Positions 31,661 through 40,700 of a DNA stretch of 62,980 bases are shown here, piece after piece (position 1 is the first letter of the stretch; each line of letters begins with the position of its first letter). The stretch comes from Xanthobacter sp. NM-59. GTDB taxonomy: Bacteria; Pseudomonadota; Alphaproteobacteria; Rhizobiales; Xanthobacteraceae. A model generated the notes under the pieces. It did no database searches and was not told the DNA's origin. It worked only from the letters and a program-made list of their open reading frames with translations. The position numbers were made by a program, and so were the translations under genes. The stretch covers positions 1-62,980 of the forward strand of contig NZ_JACBFQ010000016.1 of NCBI RefSeq assembly GCF_021401125.1. Direction: 5' to 3'.

Positions 31661-34600
31661 TTAGGGCACATATGCTTCAAGGATCGGGGCGGAAGGCGCT
31701 ACCGCTTCGGCCCGACGCTTGGCAACGCGCTTCGCCGCATCGCGGACAAGTGCAAGCTTGCGCCTGTCCTTGTCCACGCATGCCAGAATTTGGTCATCAG
31801 TTGCGGCGTCGATCTGTTCGGGCTCACAGAGCTGTGCGGCGGCCAAGCGGCAATAGTCGCCCCGCAGCAAATCGGCTCCAGCGAATTGGGCAAGGTCGAC
31901 GGCGGCGCTGGGCACGCCATACGTCAACCGGATCGCCAGACGTCTCACACGGTCACCAAGATCGAGCGTGGGGTGCAGGATCTCGGCGACGCGAGCCGCG
32001 ACCGGCATCAGATCGCAAGTCCGCGCTGCGACCGCGCGTATCGGGCCGGCGGCGCCGCCAAACGCACCGCCGAACTGCGTCAGTACGCGCTCGATCTCGC
32101 TCATGGCGCGACCGGACACGAACAAAAGACAAGCGACCGCCTTCTTCGCACGCAGGGTCGCCTGATGATCTTCTGTTGTCCCGCGCTGAAGCGCGTTCAG
32201 GACGCGCCACGGCACATTCTGCCTCTGCAGCTCGTTGGGCCATAGCTGAGGCTCTTTCTGCGTGCTTTTTCGGTTGATCGGAAAATGGAGTTGATCGACC
32301 TCGACCGTCGTTTGAGCTGCGGCAATCAGGACGGGATCGCTGATTTCTTGGGGCTGAAGCGAGCCGAGGCAATCTACGAGCGCGACGATGGACCCGACCT
32401 CTGCCGCGCTTTCTCCAGCGAGACGGCCCAGCTTGGTCAATTCATACGCGCCTGTAGCGTTCTTCTGCACCAGGCCGTGGCGTTCCAAATCCGCTAGGGC
32501 CGAAAGCAGATCCGGCCGGCTCCACTGCCACGCGCTATGGGCGCGCCGGGCCTGGAACGCGCCGAAGCTCGATTCCAGAAATTCGACAATCTCCTCGCTC
32601 GGCACGCCTTCGCCGGCCGCTCGTTGTGCCGCGACTAGGACGCGGATAATCAGGGAGCGTGGGTTGGTTGTACCGTCGAGGAAGCGGGACACCAAGTCTT
32701 CCGGCTCCGCGGTCACGTATCGAGACCACAGATCATGCTCGGCGCGCGGATCGAGCGCCAGCAGATACGAAGCTCCCTTCTCGGCGAAGCCAAGCCTTCC
32801 CGCGCGACCGACTAGGTTTTTGTATTCGGCTACCGAATAGGGCTCGTCGCCGGGATGATTCAAGCCGGCGATGATGACTGATGACGCGGGCGTGTTCACG
32901 CCCATCGCCAGCGTCGTCGTGGCTGCGATGACGCGCAGGCCCGAGCCGCTACGGCGAAATTCTTCCTCGATGACGCGCCGCTCTTCGCGGTCGAGATCCG
33001 AGTTGTGGAAAGCGACGCCGCGCCCCAGCGCGCTCCGCAAGTCGGCGCTGGCCTGCGAGGGATCGCCGCCGGGCATCTGCGTCAGCGCCTCGGCAGCCGG
33101 AGGCAATCCGAGCGACTCTGCGAGATAGTTGGCGCAGCCGCGGGCTTCGCCCTTGGTTTCGCGAAACACGATCACCTGCTGGCCTTCGGCGACAAGCTTG
33201 CGCACCAGCGGGATGATCCAATCCTGGCTGGATCCTTTGCCGCCGACAAGACGCCGAACGAGCGGCCCCTCAACCTGCTCATTGCCATTCTCCGGGTCAA
33301 GAAAGCGGAAATGCCCGGTGCCGAGCAACAAGCCCTCCTCAAGCGGAACGGGCCGCTCCGTGCGCCGCAAGAGCCGCGCGCCGAGCCATTGCTCAAGGCC
33401 GTTCGTGTCCCCGATCACAGCCGAAAGCGCGATCAGTTGGGGCTCGATCCCCTCACGCCGGCGCATCCGGATGAGCGTCAAAATGAACTCCAGATTCGCG
33501 CCGCGGCCACGGTCGGCGATCATCTGCGCTTCGTCGATCACGATCGCGCCGACCTGCGCCAGCACATGAGGGAATGTCAGCGCGATCGCGGCGAACTTCT
33601 CATAGGTCAGGAGACCGACATCGTATTGGCCCCGCAGCAGAGGCGCGATGTCGTCCGTCTCGCCCGTCGCTTCCACCGTGCGGACCCCGAAACCGCCATA
33701 GACGCTCTCGAAGTGCCGCCGCTTGTCTGCCACAAGGGCCTTAAGCGGCAGCAGAAACAAAGCCCGTTTGCGATCCAGCACGTTCCGGAGCGCCGCGAGC
33801 TCGCCCACCATCGTCTTGCCCGAGGATGTCGGGGCCGACACCACCAGGTTCTCGCCGTCCAGCACGCCGAAGTCGGTGATGGCGGAGATCTGAAGCGCAT
33901 TCAAGGACGGGATCGCTCCAGCCCAGGCGGTGACAAGCGCGTCGGGGAAACCGGCCGACGAGAGGCTGGCAAGATCGGACGTCACCTTGGCAGGCAGACG
34001 CGCCGGGAAGGCCGCCCGATACTTAGCGCCCGGCACGAACACGGGCCACGCGACATCGCCGTCGATGCTCCCGCGCATGGTCGGGTTCTGCTCTTTGCCG
34101 CCCTGCAGCGCGGCCGCCCGGACGCGGCTCGTGACATGCTCGAGGAGGCGGTAGAGCGAGAGCTTGCCGCCGCTCACGACTTCCTCGGCGCCACATAGGG
34201 CCTCAAGCAGAAAGTGGGTCAGAAAGCCGTGCCCGAACCGGCGGTGCTCATAGGCGGGCTCGGTCGCTGCGGAGGCGGTGAAGATGATCCGACCAGCGCC
34301 GCCAAGCTGAGCCAGGCGCGCTTCGGCGGACAAAAGGCTGCGCGGCTTCGCATCGACGTGCAGAACCTTCGCCCCAATGCCGCCGGAAAAACAACAGTCG
34401 AGGAACAGGATCAGGCGCTTTGCCGGTATCCGCGAGAACCATTCCTGCAACAGCTCGAGCGGGATCGCGGAGCCAGCGAGATCATCTGGATTCGCGTCGT
34501 GGGTGACGAGCTCATGTGTCTCCGACCCATGGCCGGAGAACGCGATCACCACCGTATCCTCGGGGCCGCAGCCGGCCAGGTCGGCAAATGCGTCCTCAAT

Positions 34601-34765
34601 CCGCTGCCGCGTGGCCTCCGCATCTGCCAGCAAGACTGTGCTGCCGCCCAGCGTGTCGAAGAACAGTGCCTCCAGCGCCGTCGCGTCGCGACGCGCGCAG
34701 GTCAGCTCATCAATGCCGGTCGAGCTATAACGGTCGATGCCGATGAACAGGCCGCGAAACGGCAT
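31661..34765 (-). CDS. Caspase-like peptidase fused to Ski2-like DEAD/DEAH helicase
   Basis: The protein has 1034 aa. Residues 1-240 are a C14 caspase/metacaspase domain: MPFRGLFIGIDRY start, His-Gly dyad in VIAFSGHGSETHE (His79) and the nucleophile in FLDCCFSGG (Cys125 by analogy with the DCCHSG of metacaspases). Residues ~290-800 are a superfamily-2 helicase of the Ski2/Hel308 class: motif I SAPTSSGKT (~310-318), motif II IVIDEAQ (~408-414) and motif VI NLVGRAGRLG, followed by winged-helix and helical regions. Such fusions suggest that nucleic-acid sensing triggers proteolysis, as in abortive-infection systems. It starts 11 bp after the DUF2158 gene, so they form an operon. The substrate is unknown. 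Confidence 0.85.
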   Translation of the reverse strand: MPFRGLFIGIDRYSSTGIDELTCARRDATALEALFFDTLGGSTVLLADAEATRQRIEDAFADLAGCGPEDTVVIAFSGHGSETHELVTHDANPDDLAGSAIPLELLQEWFSRIPAKRLILFLDCCFSGGIGAKVLHVDAKPRSLLSAEARLAQLGGAGRIIFTASAATEPAYEHRRFGHGFLTHFLLEALCGAEEVVSGGKLSLYRLLEHVTSRVRAAALQGGKEQNPTMRGSIDGDVAWPVFVPGAKYRAAFPARLPAKVTSDLASLSSAGFPDALVTAWAGAIPSLNALQISAITDFGVLDGENLVVSAPTSSGKTMVGELAALRNVLDRKRALFLLPLKALVADKRRHFESVYGGFGVRTVEATGETDDIAPLLRGQYDVGLLTYEKFAAIALTFPHVLAQVGAIVIDEAQMIADRGRGANLEFILTLIRMRRREGIEPQLIALSAVIGDTNGLEQWLGARLLRRTERPVPLEEGLLLGTGHFRFLDPENGNEQVEGPLVRRLVGGKGSSQDWIIPLVRKLVAEGQQVIVFRETKGEARGCANYLAESLGLPPAAEALTQMPGGDPSQASADLRSALGRGVAFHNSDLDREERRVIEEEFRRSGSGLRVIAATTTLAMGVNTPASSVIIAGLNHPGDEPYSVAEYKNLVGRAGRLGFAEKGASYLLALDPRAEHDLWSRYVTAEPEDLVSRFLDGTTNPRSLIIRVLVAAQRAAGEGVPSEEIVEFLESSFGAFQARRAHSAWQWSRPDLLSALADLERHGLVQKNATGAYELTKLGRLAGESAAEVGSIVALVDCLGSLQPQEISDPVLIAAAQTTVEVDQLHFPINRKSTQKEPQLWPNELQRQNVPWRVLNALQRGTTEDHQATLRAKKAVACLLFVSGRAMSEIERVLTQFGGAFGGAAGPIRAVAARTCDLMPVAARVAEILHPTLDLGDRVRRLAIRLTYGVPSAAVDLAQFAGADLLRGDYCRLAAAQLCEPEQIDAATDDQILACVDKDRRKLALVRDAAKRVAKRRAEAVAPSAPILEAYVP

Positions 34766-34776
34766 GAGGCACCACG

Positions 34777-35013
34777 CTACGCCCGAACGACGCCGACGGA
34801 GAACGCGGCTCGTGGCTTCTCAGCTTTCTCCAGCACGACCGGCGCGAACGTGTCTTTCCGCGCGACTTGCTTGTTGCCCACCTTCTCGAACCAGACACAC
34901 CAGACGGCATCCTCCTCCAGCATGGCCGTCTTCCCGACCTGCTCGACCGTCATGATCGGCCCGCCTGACTTCACCCGCACAAGATCGCCGGGCTTGAATT
35001 CGGTAGCATCCAT
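34777..35013 (-). CDS. DUF2158/YodC family small protein
   Basis: This 78-aa protein shows the DUF2158 pattern FKPGDLVRVKSGGPIMTVEQ, then VWCVWFEKVGNKQVARKDTF. The SH3-like fold is of unknown function. It is the first gene of the caspase-helicase operon. Upstream (35014-35255) is AT-rich and contains the palindrome CCTTGCACAAGG at 35167-35178, a possible operator. Members often lie next to defence genes, but a specific role is not established here. Confidence 0.8.
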   Translation of the reverse strand: MDATEFKPGDLVRVKSGGPIMTVEQVGKTAMLEEDAVWCVWFEKVGNKQVARKDTFAPVVLEKAEKPRAAFSVGVVRA

Positions 35014-35255
35014 TCTCCACGCTCCTTCTCGATGCCTATCTGTCCTCGCCAGGCACCGGAGGAGGTCGCAAGAAGCTCGCCCACGTCCCCACCACCATGA
35101 GTGGAGACGCGCACGTGCTAGGAGATCGCCCCATGCCTAACATCAATATATGGTGTGTCGGTCATTCCTTGCACAAGGATTTCAGCGAAGACCGTGTAAG
35201 CTCCTGATATATGTTCTTGATTTGTTTCTTAGGGCTGCGCTGCGTTCCGAAGCTG

Positions 35256-35289
35256 GATAGCCCGACGGCAACCTGCCGTCGGGCCTATC
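35256..35289 (-). terminator. Strong hairpin at the end of the AbiE-helicase-ubiquitin operon
   Basis: A stem of 15 pairs with one bulged base (GATAGCCCGACGGCA / TGCCGTCGGG-C-CTATC) and a 3-nt loop, 1 bp after the DUF6527 stop. No T-run follows, but its position and stability suggest it is the 3' end of the transcript. Confidence 0.7.
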
Positions 35290-35290
35290 G

Positions 35291-35731
35291 TCACGATCTG
35301 CCAGATAGCCAACGCCAGGCGCGGCGCCAGAAGCCGGGAGCCGCCTTGACGGGAGCGGGCTGAACGGCAAGTTCGATCGCTGGCGTCTGCCCGTAGAAGC
35401 GCGCTTTGGCAGCGCGATCACGACGACGCTCGGCTTCGACCTGCTCGTCACTCCAGGGGCCGGCCTCGATCACCTTGCCGCGGTCGATCACATAGTGTGA
35501 CCGGCATTTCAGCGTCCAATTGCCGATCGACGGCCGAAGGGAGACGGTCTCGCCATCGAACGTCATCTTCCAGTCCGTCGGCGTGAAGGGGGCGACGACC
35601 TCCTCGCCGCAACCGCAGCAGCAGCTGTGGGCTGATGTGGCATATTCCATCGAAACATAGAGAATGCCTGCCTCAAGGCGCTCAGGGATGTGTTCGACGA
35701 AACGATGTTCGAGTCGCTTGTGCCGTATCAC
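35291..35731 (-). CDS. DUF6527 zinc-binding protein of a ubiquitin-like operon
   Basis: The product has 146 aa from GTG 35731, which overlaps the E1 stop as GTGA. The longer ATG frame from 35827 was rejected because family-like sequence starts at IRHKRLEHRFVEHIPERLEA. Putative zinc ligands are in AHSCCCGCGEEVV (Cys37-41) and LKCRSHYVI (Cys76, His79), a treble-clef-like arrangement. The tail ends in WRRAWRWLSGRS. DUF6527 proteins accompany bacterial multi-ubiquitin and E1 genes; a RING-like or adaptor role is possible but unproven. It is the last gene of the operon. Confidence 0.75.
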   Translation of the reverse strand: MIRHKRLEHRFVEHIPERLEAGILYVSMEYATSAHSCCCGCGEEVVAPFTPTDWKMTFDGETVSLRPSIGNWTLKCRSHYVIDRGKVIEAGPWSDEQVEAERRRDRAAKARFYGQTPAIELAVQPAPVKAAPGFWRRAWRWLSGRS

Positions 35732-36900
35732 GCGAGATCCCCGTTGATCAGCATGTTGCCGTCGGTGGTGTAGGTGCAGTGATGCTCGCGCTCGAGGTCG
35801 CGGTAGAAGCCGCGAATCTTCTTCCACTTGACGACCGCGAGGACAGCATTCAGGGCGTTGAGATCCGCGACCTGGATGTTGGAGGCGTAGATGTCCTTGG
35901 CGCCGCCGCCGACGAAGGAAATGCGCTGCCGCGCGTGATCGCGCTTCTCCGGCGTACTGGCGGTGACGCGCAGGATGCCGCCCAGCGACCCCTCGTCGAG
36001 CTCGAGCCCCATGCCAACATCGACGAACGCGGCGCCGATCGCCTCGAGCTTCTCTACGATCAGCCGCTTAGCGTCACCCGCATCGAGGGACAGGAACGCG
36101 AAGGTGACGCCGTCGAGAAGGTGAATGTTGTCGACGCCGAGCGCGACATCGTGCGCCACGATGTTCCGGTGCATCCGGCTGTAGATGCGCTTCAGGTATT
36201 CGACCTTCTTGGGCGCTTCCCGCAATTCCTCCAGGCTCGGAGCGCCCGGCGCGCGAAACGCGTTATGGGTCAGGAACTCGTCGCTGTCGAACAGCCGGAT
36301 TTCCCGGACAGGCGTCTTGGCGACGAAATCCAGGATGTAGCCGCCGGTCCCCCCGACGCCGATGATGGCGACCCGCTCGTTGACGAGTCGCTCGGTCAGG
36401 ACGCCGATCCCGACACGGTCGGAGGCGGTCTCGACATAGTTGAAGACGCTGTCCTCCTCCTCTTCCGGTTCGCGGAAGGTGCGAGGCGTCGCGCCGGACT
36501 TCAGCACTGCGGCCGGGCCCGCGAGGATATTCGCGTAGCTCGTCATCTTGTGGTGGTAGTCCGAGTAGCCGCCGTCTGGCTTGCTGGAGAAGCTGTGCGT
36601 CGCCTTCAGGCCGTGGCCGAGATCGAAGGCGCCGGCCGCATGCGAGATGCCCTGGATGGGCCTGCCGTCGGCGTGGCACGGGAAATCGCCGTCCCAGTGG
36701 ATGACATGGGTGTCGGGCGGGCGCGTCTGATCTCCGGCCAGCGTGAGGCTGGAGATGAGGGTGCCGATGCGCACCTCCCGGCGCGCATCGACATACGGCA
36801 CCTCGCGCATAACGAGATACCCGCCCTGCTGCTGGACGAAGTAGCCTTCGTCCCGCAGCCGCTTGAGGTCCGGATTACGACTGAACAGTGCGCGTGACAT
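35728..36900 (-). CDS. E1-like ThiF adenylyltransferase with N-terminal E2-like (DUF6791) domain
   Basis: The product has 390 aa from ATG 36900 (MSRALFSRNPDLKRL), overlapping the upstream gene by 26 bp. Residues ~1-145 are a DUF6791-type region; Cys75 in HVIHWDGDFPCHADGRP lies where an E2 active-site cysteine would be expected. Residues ~165-390 are ThiF/E1: nucleotide loop AIIGVGGTGGYILDF (~178-192) and acidic ends IRLFDSDEF. It should adenylate the C-terminus of the ubiquitin-like partner with ATP. An E1 catalytic Cys is not obvious; Cys near residue 376 (EHHCTYTTD) is the only late candidate. Fused E2-E1 proteins are known from predicted bacterial ubiquitin-like systems. Confidence 0.75.
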   Translation of the reverse strand: MSRALFSRNPDLKRLRDEGYFVQQQGGYLVMREVPYVDARREVRIGTLISSLTLAGDQTRPPDTHVIHWDGDFPCHADGRPIQGISHAAGAFDLGHGLKATHSFSSKPDGGYSDYHHKMTSYANILAGPAAVLKSGATPRTFREPEEEEDSVFNYVETASDRVGIGVLTERLVNERVAIIGVGGTGGYILDFVAKTPVREIRLFDSDEFLTHNAFRAPGAPSLEELREAPKKVEYLKRIYSRMHRNIVAHDVALGVDNIHLLDGVTFAFLSLDAGDAKRLIVEKLEAIGAAFVDVGMGLELDEGSLGGILRVTASTPEKRDHARQRISFVGGGAKDIYASNIQVADLNALNAVLAVVKWKKIRGFYRDLEREHHCTYTTDGNMLINGDLA

Positions 36901-37621
36901 TGAACACCGTGCCCTTCTTCTTGACGTCGACGGAGCCGCCAACCCCGAGCTCACCGGCGGGCGGCGTCGACGCCGCGTGCCGATAGGTCATCGAGAAGAC
37001 GACGTTGGGTTCGTGCTGGCCCGGGAAGGCGAGCTGGACGATCTGTTCGAACGTCACCGTGCGGGCGTTCACCGTGCGCGGCCGCGAATTGACGATGATC
37101 TCGAACGTCAGCCGCGCGGTGATGAACCGCTCGATGCCGGGCTGGACCAGATCGATCAGCTCGCCATGCTCGATCAGGCGATCTTCACCGCCGGGAACCT
37201 CGAGGAAGACGGCCTCCCCCTCGCCGGGCTTGGCGAGGCCGTAGAGCACCGTGCCGCTGATGACCGGCTTGCCCCAGAGCAGCTCGTGGTCGTTGAGGGT
37301 CAGCTTGAAGTCGCGGTCGGTCTGGAAGGCGATGAACCGCTCGGCGCCGCGCTCACGCAGGTCGAACGGCTCGTTGAGCCTCACATCCTCGAAATCGCCC
37401 GAGGGCAGGATCGCGATGAGGCTGTAACCGTCCCGCGGGTCGAGTGCCGCGGCTTCCAGCAACTGGCGGCCGAGCGGCACGGGATCGCTCACCACACGGG
37501 ACTGGAAGTTGAGATCGCCCTGCGCGAGGAGAAAGCGATACCCCCGCGCCGGACGCAACGCCCGGCCTTCGCGCAGGGCGTTGCCGAGATCGTCGTAATC
37601 AAGAAGTTCTTCGGTGTTCAT
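36875..37621 (-). CDS. Multi-ubiquitin protein with three ubiquitin-like repeats
   Basis: This 248-aa protein matches the Multi_ubiq type. Three beta-grasp repeats are visible: ~27-95 (YRFLLAQGDLNFQSR...GAERFIAF), ~98-168 (FKLTLNDHELLWGKP...GIERFITA) and ~170-215 (LTFEIIVNSRPRTVNARTVT...). A ~33-residue tail follows (GELGVGGSVDVKKKG...TRTVQS). It contains a Gly-Gly inside the tail rather than at the end, so trimming or a different conjugation end would be needed. An AAGGA site lies 9 nt before ATG 37621. It is the likely modifier used by the downstream E2/E1 gene. Confidence 0.8.
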   Translation of the reverse strand: MNTEELLDYDDLGNALREGRALRPARGYRFLLAQGDLNFQSRVVSDPVPLGRQLLEAAALDPRDGYSLIAILPSGDFEDVRLNEPFDLRERGAERFIAFQTDRDFKLTLNDHELLWGKPVISGTVLYGLAKPGEGEAVFLEVPGGEDRLIEHGELIDLVQPGIERFITARLTFEIIVNSRPRTVNARTVTFEQIVQLAFPGQHEPNVVFSMTYRHAASTPPAGELGVGGSVDVKKKGTVFNVTRTVQS

Positions 37622-37702
37622 AAGATTGGGTCCTTAGGTTCGGCCGAGGCAGCGCCGCGGCTCTAAGGGTCCAATCGGAGCGAGGGAGGCCGACCGGTAA
37701 GG

Positions 37703-40700
37703 TCAGACGAACTTTTTTTGCAAGGGGCCGTCGGGGGTCTGCCCGCAGATGAAGAAGGCCGGGCAGTTCGGGCAGGTGCGCGACGAAACCTCGGCCGGAA
37801 ACCGTCCGGCGCGGATGTCGCCGAGTAACTTTGCGAGCTTGTCCTTGCGCCCCTTCAGCTCCCGATCGGACAAGGCAAGCGCATGTGCCTCGCCGTCGGA
37901 AAGATGGACGAGCTCTGCGACCGCGCCGGGAAAGGACTGCCTGACCGCCAGCATCAGCGCCGCCGCGCCGACATCCTTGCCCTCGGCCGACCGCATGTGA
38001 CCCGTGCGAATGCGGCGCACGGCGCGGATGCCGTCCGGCCGCACCAGCACCTCGTCCGGCCGAACGATGATCTCCTCGCCGCCGAAACTGAGGCTGAGCG
38101 CGACCGGCGCTTCGGGGACTGCTTCGGCGCGGTTCGCCAGGAAGAAGCGCAGCATTGCCAGCGCCAGATCGCGGAATTCCGCGCGATAGCCGTGCTCGCC
38201 GAGCCCCTCGCCGGCGAGCGCCGCATCGATGCGATCTTGCAGCGCCTGCTCGGACACGGGTCCATCCGACGCGATCACCGCCTCGACCACCACGCGAACC
38301 GCCTCATGCAGATGCATGAAGGCGGTCGCGGTTCGCCGGCCGCCGACCTGCAGGACATGCGTGTAGAAGAAGCGACGCGGGCAGGATTCATAAAGAGCGA
38401 TCTGCGGGGCGCCTAACCGCAGCCGTCCGTCGACCACCAAATCGATATCCCGAGCTTCCGCGGCCACGGGAAGCGGCCGTGCCGGCACGAGCGAACGGCG
38501 TGTTAAGGTCGCCCCGAGACGGTCGAGGAATGGCGAAAGCGGTCGGTTGTGGCCGTTACTCTTCTCGGTCGGCGCATAAAGGATCAGGCGATCGCGGGCG
38601 CGCGACTGCGCCACGTAAAATAGGCACTCCTGCTCCTCGGCCTGACCTGCGCGGAACGCCTCCAGCGCACTGCCCTCCGCCCCCGCGATCATCCCGTCGG
38701 GCGCCGGACAGGGCGGCGCCGGCGGCGTGCGTGGGATCGTGTCGCTGTTAAGCCCAGGAATATGGACGCCACCGAACTCTAGGCCCTTGGCGCCATGGAT
38801 GGTCATCAGCCGCACGGCGTCGAGATGCTGGGCGGCCGCCGGCAATTGGCGCAGGTCGCGGTCGTCGCCGAGCCGCACGAGCCTGCGCACACGATCGAGC
38901 AGGCGCGTGATGGGCAGCCCGCGTCCGGCCGGTTGTACCCGCACAAAGTTGAGGAATTGCCAGATCGCGATGCCCCGTGTGCGGTCGGCGAGATCCTCCG
39001 ACGCGCCCAGGCGCGCGGCGATGCGTGTGCGATCGAGCAACAGCGTCGCGAGCACGGTCCAGGGCGAGGCCGTCTGATCGAAACCATCGAGCGCAGTCGC
39101 GAGCTTGGCAACGGTCTGCCGCCCCCTGTCGCTCAAACCGGGGATCGCCTCGCCATGCCGCAGCCAGCCCGCCGGCGCGTGCTCGGCCGCCCGCAGATGG
39201 TCGAAGACCGCGACCACATCGGCAAAGGAGGTGGCGAAGTCTGGCCAGCAGGCAATGCGCACCAGGCCCATGGCGCGCCGATCGACCAGGATCGAGAGGA
39301 GAGCCAGGAGATCCTTGACCTCACCCCGCTCGAACAGACTTCCCAGGAAGAGGACCGGCACGCCGAGCCGTTCCAGGTCCTGCCCGATTGTCGACAGCTT
39401 TTCGTTGCCGGTGCACAGGACCGCCTGGTCACGATAGGCGTAGCCGTCACGCCGCAGCTCCTCGATAGCGTCGGCCAGGGCGACCTGCTGCTGCTCGGCG
39501 CGCTGGACCGTGCGCAACTCGGGCCTATGTCCATTGGCGTCGCGGTCCGCGTCGAGGCCACTATCCGCATCGCCGGCGCGCATCGTGATCGCGAAACTGG
39601 AAAAGCTGGCGACAATCTCCGGCACCGAACGATAATTACGCTTCAATCGACCGCGATTGCCACCGGCGAAGTCCTCCTTGCCGAACCGGGTTATGTTGAA
39701 GGATGAGGCACCGCGAAACCGGTAGATCGACTGCTTGGCGTCGCCGACCATCCAGAGATTGCGGCCGTCGGGCCGCAGCGCGCTCAGCAGCCGCACGCTG
39801 CTGCGGTTCACGTCCTGATACTCATCCACCAGGACATGATCATATTGCGCCTGCAGCGCCGCGCAGATGGCCGCGTCCTTTTCGAGCAGTTGCACCGGCA
39901 AGGCGACAAGGTCGCCGAAGTCGATGCAATGCGCGTTGCGCTTGAGCTGTTCGTAGGCCGCGTAGACGCGGGCAACCTCGCCGGCGCGTTCCGCCGCCTC
40001 GCGCGCATCCGAGTCCTGGGCTTTCGCCAGCATGGCGTCGGCGAGCGCGGCGTAGGTTTCGGCGTCGACCACCTCATCCTTCGCCCGCGATACGGCGGCC
40101 AACATGTCGGCAATGATCTGGGTCGGATCGTAAAGATTGCGGTAGTACGCGAGCCTAAGCCGCGGGAACTCCCCCTCAAGGAGTTCGACCGCTTCGGTCC
40201 GGTCCATCATCCGCGGGTCCTTCGGCAGGCCGAGCTCCGCATGGAAACGACGGATGATATCGAGGCCGAAGGCATGGAACGTGCCGATCCACATCGCGGC
40301 CGCAGCCTCGGGCCGCTTGCGCGCGATCCGCTCGGCCATCTCGCCCGCTGCCTTGTTCGAAAAGGTCAACAGCAGTATGCGCCGTGGATCGACCCCCTCG
40401 CCTAGAAGGCCCTCGACGCGCGCGATCAGCGTCTGCGTCTTGCCGGTGCCAGGCCCAGCCTCAAGCAGATAGGCTTCGCCGCGATGCGCCGCAGCGGCCG
40501 CTTGCAGCGGATTGAGCGGCCGTTCGACATGCGCCGCAGTCGCGGCGGGAGGCACGGGCGGCAGCAGCAAAGCATCGAACAACTGCTGCGCGACGACCTC
40601 GAACGGCGCGCCGAGCTTCGCGGCGATGGCGGACGCGGCGAGCCCTTGGTCGACATGGAGCGCCCGCGCGACGGTGCGCGGAAGCAGCAGTTCGCGCGCG

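Noticed and set aside
33005-34198. 397-codon plus-strand open frame
   Set aside because: Antisense to the caspase-helicase gene with intact catalytic motifs.
37703-38400. Active Cas4/AddB-type nuclease
   Set aside because: The Fe-S cysteines are present but the D-x-K catalytic positions are not, so an active nuclease was not claimed.
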